Part shown: positions 1 through 8,104 of the stretch, piece by piece
Layout: each line of letters opens with the position of its first letter
How positions within the stretch are numbered: position 1 is the first letter of the stretch
NCBI GenBank assembly: GCA_016207645.1
Contig: JACQPH010000150.1
Coordinates: 1-37,911, forward strand
Length of the DNA: 37,911 bases
Source: Elusimicrobiota bacterium
GTDB lineage: Bacteria; Elusimicrobiota; Elusimicrobia; Elusimicrobiales; UBA9959
Reading direction: 5' to 3'
The notes under the pieces: generated by a model
The model's database searches: none
Told to the model about the DNA's origin: nothing
Seen by the model: only the letters and a program-made list of their open reading frames with translations
Position numbers and translations under genes: made by a program

Positions 1-14
1 ACCGGGAGGTGGAT

Positions 15-998
15 ATGCATCACGCTACCAAGAACTCTCCAGCGCCCAAAGTCCTAAGAGCGGTATTTTCAGCCGCCCTTTTCCTCTCAGCCGTATTCCA
101 TTTTGCCCCCTGCTCCGCCGGCACGCAGGCTTTCGACCAGCTCATTACCGGCGCCCCCGCCGTAGAGATACCGCTCGCCACCCCGCCGCAAGACGCCACC
201 CTCTTCGCCATAGCCCCGGGCCTTAATGTATATTTCCTCAATGTCGGCCAGGGCGATTCCATCTATATCGAACTGCCCGGCGGCAGGAACGCGCTGATAG
301 ACGGCGGGCCCTCCCGCTCCGCCTCCGGCCCGCTCCCGAAATTCCTCGCCGCCAAGAACGTCACCAGGATAGACCAGGTGCTGCTCACCCACCCCCACAG
401 CGACCATTACAACGGCCTGCCCTATGTCTTCTCCAATTTTACCGTGGGCAATTTTTACGACACGCGCGTGGACAATACCGGCGCCACCGGCGACAATATC
501 CTCCGCGAGCAGGTCAGGGCCCTGGGGGTGAACACCATCTATCCCGCGGCGGGTGACCATCTGGACTGGAGCGTCCCAGGCCTGGACGTGAAAGTCTTCA
601 ACGCCTGCTCCGGGACCAGGGCCAGCTCCGACAACAAGACCGTCAACAACTGCTCCATAACCTTCAAGCTCAGCTACCGCGATTCCTCCCTCCTTTTCAC
701 CGGGGACCTGCAGGACGACATGGAGAAAGTGCTGGTGGAGCGCTACGGCGACGAGCTCAAGGCCGACGTGCTCAAGGTCGGGCACCACGGCAGCAAGTAT
801 TCCTCCACCAAGGTTTTCCTGGACACCGTAAAGCCCGACAGGGCCTATATTGAAGTAGGCAAGAACAATTACGGCCACCCCACGCAGGAGGCGCTCGGCC
901 GCCTTATAGCGGCGGGCGCGCGGGTGTTCCGCACCGACCTCGACGACACGCAGGAATTCTCCATGACCGGAGACGAGGCCGGAACCCAGGCCGATTAA
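15..998 (+). CDS. Secreted ComEC/Rec2-like metallo-beta-lactamase-fold hydrolase
   Basis: This 327-residue protein has a hydrophobic signal peptide (about residues 13-36) and then a metallo-beta-lactamase domain of the type found at the C-terminus of ComEC. Visible motifs are NVGQGDS near 76-82, LIDGG near 94-98, the metal-binding HPHSDH at 126-131, TGD near 229 and GHHGS near 257-261. It lacks the membrane channel of ComEC, so it is a free-standing periplasmic or extracellular enzyme; members of this family are phosphodiesterases or nucleases, but the substrate cannot be read here. I chose ATG at 15 over GTG at 9 because GGGAGG at 4-9 then sits at normal Shine-Dalgarno distance. A strong terminator follows, so it ends its transcript. 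The family call is firm; the function is open. Confidence 0.85.
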   Translation: MHHATKNSPAPKVLRAVFSAALFLSAVFHFAPCSAGTQAFDQLITGAPAVEIPLATPPQDATLFAIAPGLNVYFLNVGQGDSIYIELPGGRNALIDGGPSRSASGPLPKFLAAKNVTRIDQVLLTHPHSDHYNGLPYVFSNFTVGNFYDTRVDNTGATGDNILREQVRALGVNTIYPAAGDHLDWSVPGLDVKVFNACSGTRASSDNKTVNNCSITFKLSYRDSSLLFTGDLQDDMEKVLVERYGDELKADVLKVGHHGSKYSSTKVFLDTVKPDRAYIEVGKNNYGHPTQEALGRLIAAGARVFRTDLDDTQEFSMTGDEAGTQAD

Positions 999-1036
999 AC
1001 CACGGCAGAAGGCTTTCATGCAAATAGCATAGCAGA

Positions 1037-1068
1037 CGAACCCGACAAGGGCGTGTCGGGTTCGTTTT
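1037..1068 (+). terminator. Rho-independent terminator after the metallo-hydrolase gene
   Basis: There is a perfect 11-bp stem (1037-1047 with 1054-1064), a 6-base loop and then TTTT. The minus-strand side has no T run, so it serves the plus-strand gene ending at 998. The same stem sequence recurs almost unchanged at 27561-27584. Confidence 0.75.
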
Positions 1069-1105
1069 CGCTATTTTCGGTTTTTTCCTGGACCGGGGAG
1101 GGCTC

Positions 1106-1720
1106 TTACCAGTTCTTCCGGGCTTTGCCCAGCTCTCTCACCAGCTGGCGGACCACGTCCTCGGATTCCGGGTATAAAGGGTTGTCCATGAGGTTCTCCA
1201 CGGCCTTGTTCGCGTAACCCTTGATAAGCACGTTCTTGGCGGCCGTTTTTGAAAGCCCCAGTTCGGAATTGGCCTTGCTCTTCACGGTCTCCCAAAGCTT
1301 TTTTCCGGTCCTGGCGTCCACGAGCAGAAGCGTGACCTTTACCGTGCGCGAGGCGTATACGCCTACATTCGCGTTATTGAAGGTCTCTATGTCGCCGTAG
1401 AGCAGGGCGTCGGCCTCCAGGAGCGCGCCTATTTTCTGCGGGGTGACGGCGTTGAGCTGGCCGCCTTCCATGATGCCTATGCCGCGGAGCTTCTCCTCGG
1501 CCTCTTTGACGTCGGTAAGGTTGAAATTAGCGGCGGAAAGATAGGTGTCCAGCAGGTCGCGCAGGATCTCCGGCGCGCGCAGGTCCAGGGATTCGTTCTC
1601 GAAAGGCAGCAGGGCTATGGCGGCGGGGAAGGCCGAGTTATGCCTGGGGGCGGTGGGAGCCGTGGAGGCGCAGCCGCCAAAAACAGCGAAGAGAACGATG
1701 AAAGGGATATGGCGCCGCAT
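1106..1720 (-). CDS. GNA1162/DUF799-like putative lipoprotein
   Basis: This is a 204-residue lipoprotein: a short signal sequence ends in a lipobox (FGGC, Cys17), followed by a compact alpha/beta domain. The stretch IALLPFENES, then a predicted helix, then LLYGDIETF and the hydrophobic strand VTLLLVDARTGKKLWE, is the pattern of the DUF799/GNA1162 family, which has a TolB/CsgG-like fold. It is expected to be anchored in the outer or inner membrane and face the periplasm. I chose the start at 1720 because GGAGGT lies just upstream (1724-1729); the frame is open ten codons further, but that extension precedes the signal peptide. It is transcribed divergently from the barrel/lipoprotein pair at 1853-3256, so the two units may share control. 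The exact role is unknown. Confidence 0.7.
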   Translation of the reverse strand: MRRHIPFIVLFAVFGGCASTAPTAPRHNSAFPAAIALLPFENESLDLRAPEILRDLLDTYLSAANFNLTDVKEAEEKLRGIGIMEGGQLNAVTPQKIGALLEADALLYGDIETFNNANVGVYASRTVKVTLLLVDARTGKKLWETVKSKANSELGLSKTAAKNVLIKGYANKAVENLMDNPLYPESEDVVRQLVRELGKARKNW

Positions 1721-1784
1721 AAAACCTCCGTATCTTCCGCCCGCTTCCAAGATTTTAGTACATTTATCGGCGGCGGAACAGCGG

Positions 1785-1813
1785 TTGTAAACGCCGGTTA
1801 TTAATGATAAAAT
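1785..1813 (+). promoter_or_regulatory. Sigma-70-type promoter for the 1853-3256 pair
   Basis: TTGTAA (1785-1790) and TAAAAT (1808-1813) are separated by exactly 17 bases. Transcription would begin near 1820, giving a leader of about 33 bases before ATG 1853. This argues against the earlier in-frame ATG at 1826. Confidence 0.55.
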
Positions 1814-1852
1814 TGACCGGAGACAATGACATTCGGCCAGGGGGTATTTCTC

Positions 1853-2671
1853 ATGCGGAAAAAAATATTACTGCCGCTTTTCACCGCGCTGCTCTTCACC
1901 GCGGCCGGAAAGGCCGGGGCGGGCGAGACGTTTCAGTTCGCTCCCCCTCCTTTCCCGGTCCTGAACCTGCGCTCGGTGGACATAGAAAAGAACAGCGGCT
2001 TCGACTATATCAATATGAAGGTAGGGGATTTCAGCTTCAACGCCCTTAACTTCGGCGGCAGCCGCGCCATCAAGTACTGGGACCGCGGCGGCTTCAGCCT
2101 CGGCGGGAACCTGATGCTGATCCTGGGAACCGGGAAATTCAGCGGCACCAGCACGACGCTGTTCGGCGAGGGCCTCGGCCTCCAGCCCAACTGGTATTTC
2201 GACCTGAGGGGCGACGAGGAGGACGACTTCAGCCTGCCGGTCTACTTCGGCCCGCACGTCTCCGCCAATTTCATGGCGGGGTCGTTCTCGCAGACCGTCT
2301 TCGGCACCAGTTATACCACCTACATAACGGTCGCCACTATAATGTACGGCTGGCAGGCCGGTATCCAGGCGGGCGTGAACCTGAACGACTCAATCAAGTT
2401 CATCCCGTACGTGGACTTCTCGCAGGAGATAGGCGGCGCGGTAGGGACCTCCATCACTTCCTCCGGCTACAGCTCGAGCACCTCCGTCAGCGTCAAAGCG
2501 CTGCCGGTGACCATGTCCCCCGGCTTCGACTTCAAGTTGCGGAAGATCAACCTCAGCCTCGGCGGCGCGATACAGAACTCGAAGAGCGCCAGCGGCACGG
2601 GCGAGAAGACCAGGACCACGGTCATCCACGCCCGCTTTCAGACCAAATTCCGCTCCATCTGCGGTATTTAA
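1853..2671 (+). CDS. Predicted outer-membrane beta-barrel protein, family not recognised
   Basis: This 272-residue protein starts with a basic signal peptide (MRKKILLPL..., cleaved around residue 22). It continues with alternating hydrophobic/polar strands rich in Gly, Ser, Thr and aromatics (for example GGFSLGGNLMLILG, YFGPHVSANFMAG, KINLSLGGAIQNS), typical of small transmembrane barrels. The C-terminus does not end in a classic terminal Phe. The frame opens at ATG 1826, but that start lies almost on the predicted transcription start, so ATG 1853 is preferred. The lipoprotein gene begins 15 bases downstream, so the two are probably co-transcribed. Porin-like or structural roles are possible; no specific function is supported. 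Confidence 0.6.
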   Translation: MRKKILLPLFTALLFTAAGKAGAGETFQFAPPPFPVLNLRSVDIEKNSGFDYINMKVGDFSFNALNFGGSRAIKYWDRGGFSLGGNLMLILGTGKFSGTSTTLFGEGLGLQPNWYFDLRGDEEDDFSLPVYFGPHVSANFMAGSFSQTVFGTSYTTYITVATIMYGWQAGIQAGVNLNDSIKFIPYVDFSQEIGGAVGTSITSSGYSSSTSVSVKALPVTMSPGFDFKLRKINLSLGGAIQNSKSASGTGEKTRTTVIHARFQTKFRSICGI

Positions 2672-2686
2672 AGGAGGAACGACCAT

Positions 2687-3256
2687 ATGAAAAACAATCT
2701 ACTTACCTTCGCGTTGCTGGGCGCCGCGGCGCTCATGATGGGCGGCTGCCAGACCTCCCGCACCGCCTCCTTCCCGAACCACGACTACAACACGGTGTTC
2801 AAGGGCGCCGTCAACGGCCTCTGTTCGGAAAAGAAACTGCTGGTCTATAAGGCCGACAAGCAGAAAGGCATTATCTGGCTGCAGGGCAGGGGCATGTTCG
2901 CCAACCCGCCGGAAACGCCCGTTTACCTGACCAAGGCCCACGACGGCTCCGCCAATGCCAGCGTGACCATACAGGGCATGAACAACCCCTGGGCGGACCG
3001 CATCATGAACCTCATCTCGGACGGACTGCCGGCGCAGAAGCAGGGCGTCTCCAAGTCCCGCGGCAAAAAATCCCTGGACGAGGGGTCGGACACCGACCTG
3101 GAAAGGCAGCAGCTGGAACTGGAGAGGGAAAAGCTGAAGCTGGAAAAGGAAAAGTTCGAGTTCGAAAAACAGAAGCGGAAAACCCGCAAGCCGCAGCCTA
3201 AGCCCGAACCGGAACCCGAGCCCGAGCCCGCGGCGGACGAGGAACCGGTCGAATAG
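2687..3256 (+). CDS. Lipoprotein with coiled coil and PE-repeat tail
   Basis: This 189-residue protein has a lipoprotein signal peptide with lipobox MGGC (Cys21). A globular part follows (about 25-110). After it comes a highly charged Glu/Lys/Leu coiled coil (about 138-166, repeating LELEREKLKLEKEKF) and then a Pro-Glu repeat tail (PKPEPEPEPEPEP) to the end. The layout suggests a membrane-anchored head on a rigid periplasmic rod, as in proteins that span to peptidoglycan or partner with an envelope protein. It has an excellent ribosome site (AAGGAGG) and lies 15 bases after the barrel gene, with a strong terminator behind it. I do not recognise the globular domain. Confidence 0.65.
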   Translation: MKNNLLTFALLGAAALMMGGCQTSRTASFPNHDYNTVFKGAVNGLCSEKKLLVYKADKQKGIIWLQGRGMFANPPETPVYLTKAHDGSANASVTIQGMNNPWADRIMNLISDGLPAQKQGVSKSRGKKSLDEGSDTDLERQQLELEREKLKLEKEKFEFEKQKRKTRKPQPKPEPEPEPEPAADEEPVE

Positions 3257-3280
3257 CCGGAAGGCCCGTTCGCGCCTGAA

Positions 3281-3317
3281 GAAAGGACCCGGCGGCATCG
3301 CCGGGTCCTTTCTTTTT
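3281..3317 (+). terminator. Rho-independent terminator between convergent genes
   Basis: A perfect 14-bp stem (3281-3294 with 3299-3312) has a GCAT loop and is followed by TTTTT at 3313-3317. It ends the plus-strand 1853-3256 unit. The minus-strand gene 3323-5530 ends six bases away and may use the same hairpin, although its T run is weaker. Confidence 0.85.
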
Positions 3318-3322
3318 CCGGC

Positions 3323-5530
3323 TCAGTCAGTCAGCGCGGAGGGGTCGTTGAAGCGGTCCCGCATCTGCCCGGCTTCGGCCAGGGCGCCGTCGAAGCCGTC
3401 GCCGGAACCGAAAGCGGAATAGGTCCGGGTGACGTCCTCTTCGCCCTCCACGTTCTTTTCGGTGTGGACATAAAGCTGGGCCGAAATATCTTTCACGTCC
3501 ACCAGTTGTATCATTACCTTGAGGCAATTCTCGTAGCCGAGCCCGCTCCTCCACGTGCCCGCGCCGGCATCGGCCAGCCGCTCCGAGCGGGCTTTCCAAC
3601 CGGCCTCGTTCCTGACGCCCAGGAGGTCCTTGATGAAACCGGAGGCGCAGGAGGCCAGCGTCCTGACTATCTCCAGCGGGTTGGCGGTGTGGTCCATTTC
3701 CCGGCCGGTCCCCAGCCGTTTCGCCGCCTCTCTGTAATCGCAGGTTACGCCGCCGTTCTCGGTCACCTCGAAGAGGTCCAGGACCTTATCCACTATGAGC
3801 GGCTGGGTCTCGCGCATCACGTTCATATAGGCCGCCAGGATGGCCTGGGGCGCGGCGAAAATTATATCCTGGACCGCTTTTTCGTTGAACAGCAGTTTAA
3901 AGGACATTACGGCGGCTTTGTAGAACTTTACCGCTTCCGGCGGCGGAGGAGGGAAGATGGAACCCGAAGGGAAAAAGCCGCCGGGACCGGCGGGGCCGCC
4001 GTGGACGCCGGCGTACCTGAGGATGCCGTCGGCCTTCTCCAGCATCCCGCGCGCCGCGGCGTCGTTGGCCCGGACGAAACCCTCGTAATGCTGGTAAAGC
4101 AGCGCCGGCCCCGAGACCTCGCCGGAAGGGGACTCTTTGTTCACGACGTAAAGATTCCTCTGCGTATTGTACTTGTACATATGCCCGAGGACGGGGATAT
4201 TGATGGATTCCCCGTAGGACGCGCCGGTCCTCTGCTGGACATGGAGGACGCCGCCGTCGTCCTGCGAGCGGTAGCGGTGATAGACCGAGGCGCTGGCGCT
4301 CTGGTGGTAGTGTATTACGGGGATATTGACGCCCAGGTTATTGCTGTGGCCGCTGTAGTGGTCCGCGCCGGCGAAGCTGTGCTCCGCGCCGAGCTCCGCG
4401 CCGGCGGCCCCGGCCTGGGCGTTCAGGTCGTCCCCGGCTTCGGAGAAATCGCCGTGCCTGACGCCCATCTCCACCAGTTTCCTGATGATGCCGATATTGC
4501 CTTTCAGGAATTCCGCCAGCTTCCCCATCTGTTCCGGGTTATCGGGGTCCAGGTAGTATTCGAGCAGCAGCTTCCTGCCTTTGGCCCTGGACTGGCCCAG
4601 CGCCAGCTGGAAGGCGATGAATTTGTTTATTTCCCCGGCCAGGCTCTTGTCTACCTGCGCGGCCAGGATGTTCTCCGCGCCCGGAAGGCCGAGCTCGCCG
4701 GCCGGGATCCGCACCGTCGCCGCCGACGCCCCGAAGGTCCTGACGGTAAGATGGTCCAGTCTCAGGCGCAGCCTTAAAGTATTTTCGTCCAGCCGGTAAA
4801 GGGTTACGGAGGGCCTCCCCTCCTTCGCGTAGCTCGCCCCTATAGTAATGTTGACCAGCTCTCCCACAGGCATGCTAACGCCGCCGCCGATGCCGTAGCG
4901 GACTATGAAGGGGACTTTCCAGATCTCCCCCTTCTCCATCCCGGCTATCCTCCCGGCGCTGGCGGGGAGGACGGTCTTCACCTCATAAAGCTTCGCCAAC
5001 GTACCCAGCTCTTTGCAATAGCGCTTGCTTTCCAGCGGCCGGACCACCATAGACCTGCCTTCCACCCCGCCGAAGACGTTCACCGTCAGAACGGCGGCGT
5101 TCGGAACCTGAAGCGCCTGGATGCCGAAATTGGCGCCCAGCTTGAGCCGTATCTCGTCTATAAGAGCTATCCGGTTGTCGGGGAACTGCCTGAGGTACCG
5201 CTTCAGCCCGCCTTCCAGCCCGACGACGTCCGAGATGACGGCGTGGGCGTTCAGGTCCGCCTGGGCGCTCTTGCAGAGACCGTCGCCCATGGCGCCGAGC
5301 TTCAGGTCTTCCCAGAAGCGGGTCAGCTCGTTAGAAGGGGTAACGGCGGGCGGCGGGTCCGGCTCCAGGAAACCTTTTGACCGTTCCTTGAGGTCCAGCA
5401 CGGTTTCAGAGAGGGCGCCGTTCCCGTAAGGAGCGTCGAAGGAAAAGCCGGAGGCGGCTGCGGGAGCGGCGGAGAGCGATATAACCATGGCCGCCAGGCC
5501 GGCCCCGAACGTTCCCTTAAAGGACAACAT
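3323..5530 (-). CDS. Large secreted protein of unknown family
   Basis: I do not recognise this 735-residue protein. It begins with a clear signal peptide (about 1-27, ending AAPAAASG). The mature part is mixed alpha/beta. It has a strand-rich segment near 205-270 (GIGGGVSMPVGELVNITIGAS), a His/Tyr-rich stretch near 385-420 (ADHYSGHSN, VIHYHQSASASVYHRY), a Gly/Pro linker ending in PPPPP near 525, and a helical C-terminal third with several Cys. There are no transmembrane segments after the signal peptide and no lipobox, so it is periplasmic or exported. No Shine-Dalgarno sequence is visible before ATG 5530. Codon use matches the neighbours. It lies downstream of the deiminase gene but behind that gene's terminator, so it is probably a separate transcript. 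Confidence 0.6.
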   Translation of the reverse strand: MLSFKGTFGAGLAAMVISLSAAPAAASGFSFDAPYGNGALSETVLDLKERSKGFLEPDPPPAVTPSNELTRFWEDLKLGAMGDGLCKSAQADLNAHAVISDVVGLEGGLKRYLRQFPDNRIALIDEIRLKLGANFGIQALQVPNAAVLTVNVFGGVEGRSMVVRPLESKRYCKELGTLAKLYEVKTVLPASAGRIAGMEKGEIWKVPFIVRYGIGGGVSMPVGELVNITIGASYAKEGRPSVTLYRLDENTLRLRLRLDHLTVRTFGASAATVRIPAGELGLPGAENILAAQVDKSLAGEINKFIAFQLALGQSRAKGRKLLLEYYLDPDNPEQMGKLAEFLKGNIGIIRKLVEMGVRHGDFSEAGDDLNAQAGAAGAELGAEHSFAGADHYSGHSNNLGVNIPVIHYHQSASASVYHRYRSQDDGGVLHVQQRTGASYGESINIPVLGHMYKYNTQRNLYVVNKESPSGEVSGPALLYQHYEGFVRANDAAARGMLEKADGILRYAGVHGGPAGPGGFFPSGSIFPPPPPEAVKFYKAAVMSFKLLFNEKAVQDIIFAAPQAILAAYMNVMRETQPLIVDKVLDLFEVTENGGVTCDYREAAKRLGTGREMDHTANPLEIVRTLASCASGFIKDLLGVRNEAGWKARSERLADAGAGTWRSGLGYENCLKVMIQLVDVKDISAQLYVHTEKNVEGEEDVTRTYSAFGSGDGFDGALAEAGQMRDRFNDPSALTD

Positions 5531-5630
5531 ATATAAAGTATGACTTAAAGGAGCCGCTTCCGTAAGTATCTAACTACCCAGCCGGGGAATATTTTTAATC
5601 CCAGACGCAGCTGGGCCCTTTAGGCCCGGG

Positions 5631-5660
5631 AAAATAAAAACCGCCGGTCTCGCCGGCGGT
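5631..5660 (-). terminator. Terminator of the deiminase gene
   Basis: The 8-bp GC stem (5640-5647 with 5653-5660) has a 5-base loop. On the minus strand it is followed by TTTTTATTTT (complement of 5631-5640). A second GC hairpin (5611-5629) lies immediately beyond it. Confidence 0.8.
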
Positions 5661-5683
5661 CTTTATTCTGCCTTATAAGTCTT

Positions 5684-6886
5684 TTACAGGCCGAGCAGCT
5701 GTTCCACCGAAGTGGAGCCGCCGCCGTTGGTCAGCGGGGCCAGAGGCACGGTCACTTCCATATCCGTGAACACGGGGAGGTCCGTCAGGCTCACGCTCTT
5801 GCCCGGCTCGCCGGGGATGGTCTGAGTGACGCAGTGGATGGAGCCGCCGGAGCGTATGCTGTCGTCGGAGAGCACTGGAACCACGGTGTAGCCGGCGGCT
5901 TCGTAGGCGGCCCTGGCGTTGCCTTCCTCCGCGGAGCCGGAATAGGAAGGTATGATCGCCACGTTGTTGACCACCACGGAGTTAGTGTAAGTGTACCAGG
6001 CGCCGTTAGCCCAGGCCTTCACGGTGACGATCTTGTAGGGCCGGCCGTTGGGGGCCTTGTTGGCCTTGAACCAGGCCAGGGCCTTGTCGCAGGCCGCCTT
6101 GAAAGGCTCGTCCTCGGTCACCGCCAGCAGCACGGTGTTGTCGTCGAGCAGTTTTATGAACATGTCGATATGGCCGGTGCCGTCCGCGGGTTCGCCGGGG
6201 TAGCCCGCGTAGTCGAAGGTGACTATGTTCTTGACCTTCAGGTAGTTCTTAAGGTGGGTGTTGACCTCGTCCTCGCTCATATTGGAGTTCCAGAGGTAGG
6301 TGCGCCTGGTCATGAACAGGGTGCCCTTGCTGTCCACCATCAGGTTGCCGCCGTCCATGATGATAGGCATGCCGTACACGCCGATGTTCTTGGCCTGGCC
6401 GAGCACGCCGGGGACGGCGTCGTCGTTGCGGCGGTACTGGTAGTGGCGGTAGATGGAATCGACTATGCCGGGCTTGCCGGCCGAAACGCCGAAGGGACCG
6501 TAGTCGCGCATCCAGACGGTGTCGAGCGGGGCGGAGATGCGGGAATACTTGGCGGCGGGCACGCCCGAAATAGAGGAAGGACCGGCCACGGCCCAGAGCT
6601 GCGCCCTGCCGGGGCCGGTGACGGCTCTGGCTACGCCGGTCAGCATTGGCGTATAAGCGGCCCAGCCGATGGCTACCGCGCTGACGGGCTCGTATTCGGC
6701 CGGCATGCGGAAATCGGAAGGAGTGACGCCCTTGCGGGTAGCCGAGATAACGGGCCCCCTGCCGTCGGCCTTTTCGCGGCTGTGGTCTATCCAGTTAGGA
6801 AGGGGTTTATCCAGGTCCAGGGCGAAAGCCCCGGTGGTAAGGACGCTTAAGAACGACAGAGCGAGGAAACCGTTGATCTTTTTCAT
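5684..6886 (-). CDS. Secreted agmatine/peptidylarginine deiminase family protein
   Basis: This 400-residue enzyme belongs to the Porphyromonas-type peptidylarginine deiminase/agmatine deiminase family (PF04371). The expected motifs are in order: WMRDYGP at 125-131, DGGN at 178-181, GHID at 238-241 and the C-terminal GGSIHCVTQ with the probable nucleophile Cys352. Family members hydrolyse guanidino groups, giving citrulline or N-carbamoylputrescine plus ammonia. Unlike cytoplasmic agmatine deiminases, it has a signal peptide (MKKINGFLAL...GAFA, 1-22), so it acts outside the cytoplasm, where free or peptide-bound arginine is a likelier substrate than agmatine. AAGGCGGA supplies the ribosome site. 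It appears monocistronic, with its own terminator and a TATAAT box (6927-6932). Confidence 0.88.
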   Translation of the reverse strand: MKKINGFLALSFLSVLTTGAFALDLDKPLPNWIDHSREKADGRGPVISATRKGVTPSDFRMPAEYEPVSAVAIGWAAYTPMLTGVARAVTGPGRAQLWAVAGPSSISGVPAAKYSRISAPLDTVWMRDYGPFGVSAGKPGIVDSIYRHYQYRRNDDAVPGVLGQAKNIGVYGMPIIMDGGNLMVDSKGTLFMTRRTYLWNSNMSEDEVNTHLKNYLKVKNIVTFDYAGYPGEPADGTGHIDMFIKLLDDNTVLLAVTEDEPFKAACDKALAWFKANKAPNGRPYKIVTVKAWANGAWYTYTNSVVVNNVAIIPSYSGSAEEGNARAAYEAAGYTVVPVLSDDSIRSGGSIHCVTQTIPGEPGKSVSLTDLPVFTDMEVTVPLAPLTNGGGSTSVEQLLGL

Positions 6887-6926
6887 TAGTGTCCGCCTTG
6901 TTTAAGTTGCACAACTATCTGTCTCA

Positions 6927-6932
6927 ATTATA
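6927..6932 (-). promoter_or_regulatory. Possible -10 box for the deiminase gene
   Basis: A perfect TATAAT on the minus strand lies about 40 bases before the start codon in an AT-rich gap. I see no good -35 hexamer at 17 bases, so an activator or another sigma factor may be needed. Confidence 0.35.
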
Positions 6933-6991
6933 GCGATATAACCTTATAACCGCACGGGCCATATAGGGTAAGCCGGCCTGGGTCTAAAGAC

Positions 6992-8035
6992 CTACTTCCC
7001 CTCTTCCGCCGGCTGTACCTGCCAGGAATTCAGCAGGGCCAGGAGCATGGCCGCCACTATGGGCCCGAAAATAACGCCCAGGATGCCGAACATACGTATG
7101 CCGGCGAAGATGGAGATAAGAGCCAGCAGCGGGTGCATATCCCCGTGGCCTTTCATCACTATAGGCCGCACGACATTGTCCATCAAGCCGGCCACCACGG
7201 CCACCAGGCCCAGCAGGGCCAGCTTGAAGAGGGAGCCGCTGAAATACAGGTAGACCGCCCCGGCGAGGCAGACCGGCAGGCTGCCCAGTATGGGTATCCA
7301 GGCGAAGATGAAAGTGGCGCCTCCGGCGAGGAAGACATTCGGCACGCCGAGGAGCAGGAAGCCCAGCATGACCACCAGCGCCTGGGCCGCCGCCGCCGCC
7401 GCCGTAGCCCAGACCGTGGAGGCCGCGGTGGCGCGGAAAGAATCGGCGAGCCTGCGGCGCAGCCCCGGGTCCATATTGACCCTCCCCATCAGCCATTTAA
7501 GGAAATCCTCCCCCTCGAAAAGCAGGAAGAACCAGGCCAGCAGGGAGATCACTATCTTGAGCGCCAGGTCGGGCAGGGCCGCCGCCTGCACTAAAATAAC
7601 GCGGCTCAGCGCCGCGCCGGCGCTCTGCGCGAATTCCAGGCCTTTGGCCTGCAGGTCGGCCGGGCTTTCTATCACCCACTGCACGGGCTTCAGCGCGGTT
7701 ACGGCGGCCACGGCGGCCCGTATAAACTCCGCGCCGCGCTCGTCGGCCAGGTAGGCGGCCAGGGCTATGGCCTGCTTCACGGCGGTGACGGCGAAGACGG
7801 TCAGCGGCGCGATTATGGCCAGCAGAATGACGGTCATCCCGAAGCCGGCGGCGGCGCGCGGGCCCAGCCCGCGCCTGGACAACAGGTCGTAAAGCGGCCT
7901 GCTGAGTATGGCCAGCAGCAGGCCCATCAGCAGGGCCACCAGATAGGGCCAGACCATGGCCAGGAAAAGGGAAAGGAAAACAGCCAGCAGCACCCACAGC
8001 GTCAGGTCGGAAGACCTTTTTTCCATTGTCGTCAT
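6992..8035 (-). CDS. AI-2E family transporter (YdiK/TqsA-like membrane protein)
   Basis: This 347-residue multi-spanning inner-membrane protein has the AI-2E transporter layout (PF01594). There are hydrophobic segments near 12-45 and 62-88, a soluble middle region (about 95-145), a paired segment near 155-175, and a C-terminal block of four or five helices. The latter contains the family signatures FAWIPILGSLPV, DNVVRPIVMKG and GVIFGPIVAAM. Family members have been linked to autoinducer-2 export or to Na+/H+ antiport; the substrate here cannot be inferred. Neither ATG (8035 or 8026) has a clear Shine-Dalgarno sequence, and a TAGAAT box lies just before ATG 8035, so a very short leader is possible. 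Confidence 0.85.
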   Translation of the reverse strand: MTTMEKRSSDLTLWVLLAVFLSLFLAMVWPYLVALLMGLLLAILSRPLYDLLSRRGLGPRAAAGFGMTVILLAIIAPLTVFAVTAVKQAIALAAYLADERGAEFIRAAVAAVTALKPVQWVIESPADLQAKGLEFAQSAGAALSRVILVQAAALPDLALKIVISLLAWFFLLFEGEDFLKWLMGRVNMDPGLRRRLADSFRATAASTVWATAAAAAAQALVVMLGFLLLGVPNVFLAGGATFIFAWIPILGSLPVCLAGAVYLYFSGSLFKLALLGLVAVVAGLMDNVVRPIVMKGHGDMHPLLALISIFAGIRMFGILGVIFGPIVAAMLLALLNSWQVQPAEEGK

Positions 8036-8061
8036 TTTTCAATTCTACTATTTTACGGACG

Positions 8062-8084
8062 AAAAAGGCCTCCCCGCGGAGGCC
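8062..8084 (-). terminator. Terminator of the sigma/anti-sigma/bactofilin-like operon
   Basis: A 7-bp GC stem (8067-8073 with 8078-8084) is followed on the minus strand by TTTTT (complement of 8062-8066). It separates the operon from the AI-2E transporter gene. Confidence 0.8.
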
Positions 8085-8104
8085 CTTTCCCATGTTCATA
8101 GCTT

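Noticed and set aside
3464-4777. Plus-strand open frame of 437 residues
   Set aside because: It is antisense to the secreted 735-residue protein and has shadow-type composition; the minus-strand frame has a signal peptide and normal residue use.
5611-5629. GC-rich hairpin beyond the deiminase terminator
   Set aside because: It lacks an adjacent T run; it is listed only as a neighbour of the real terminator.
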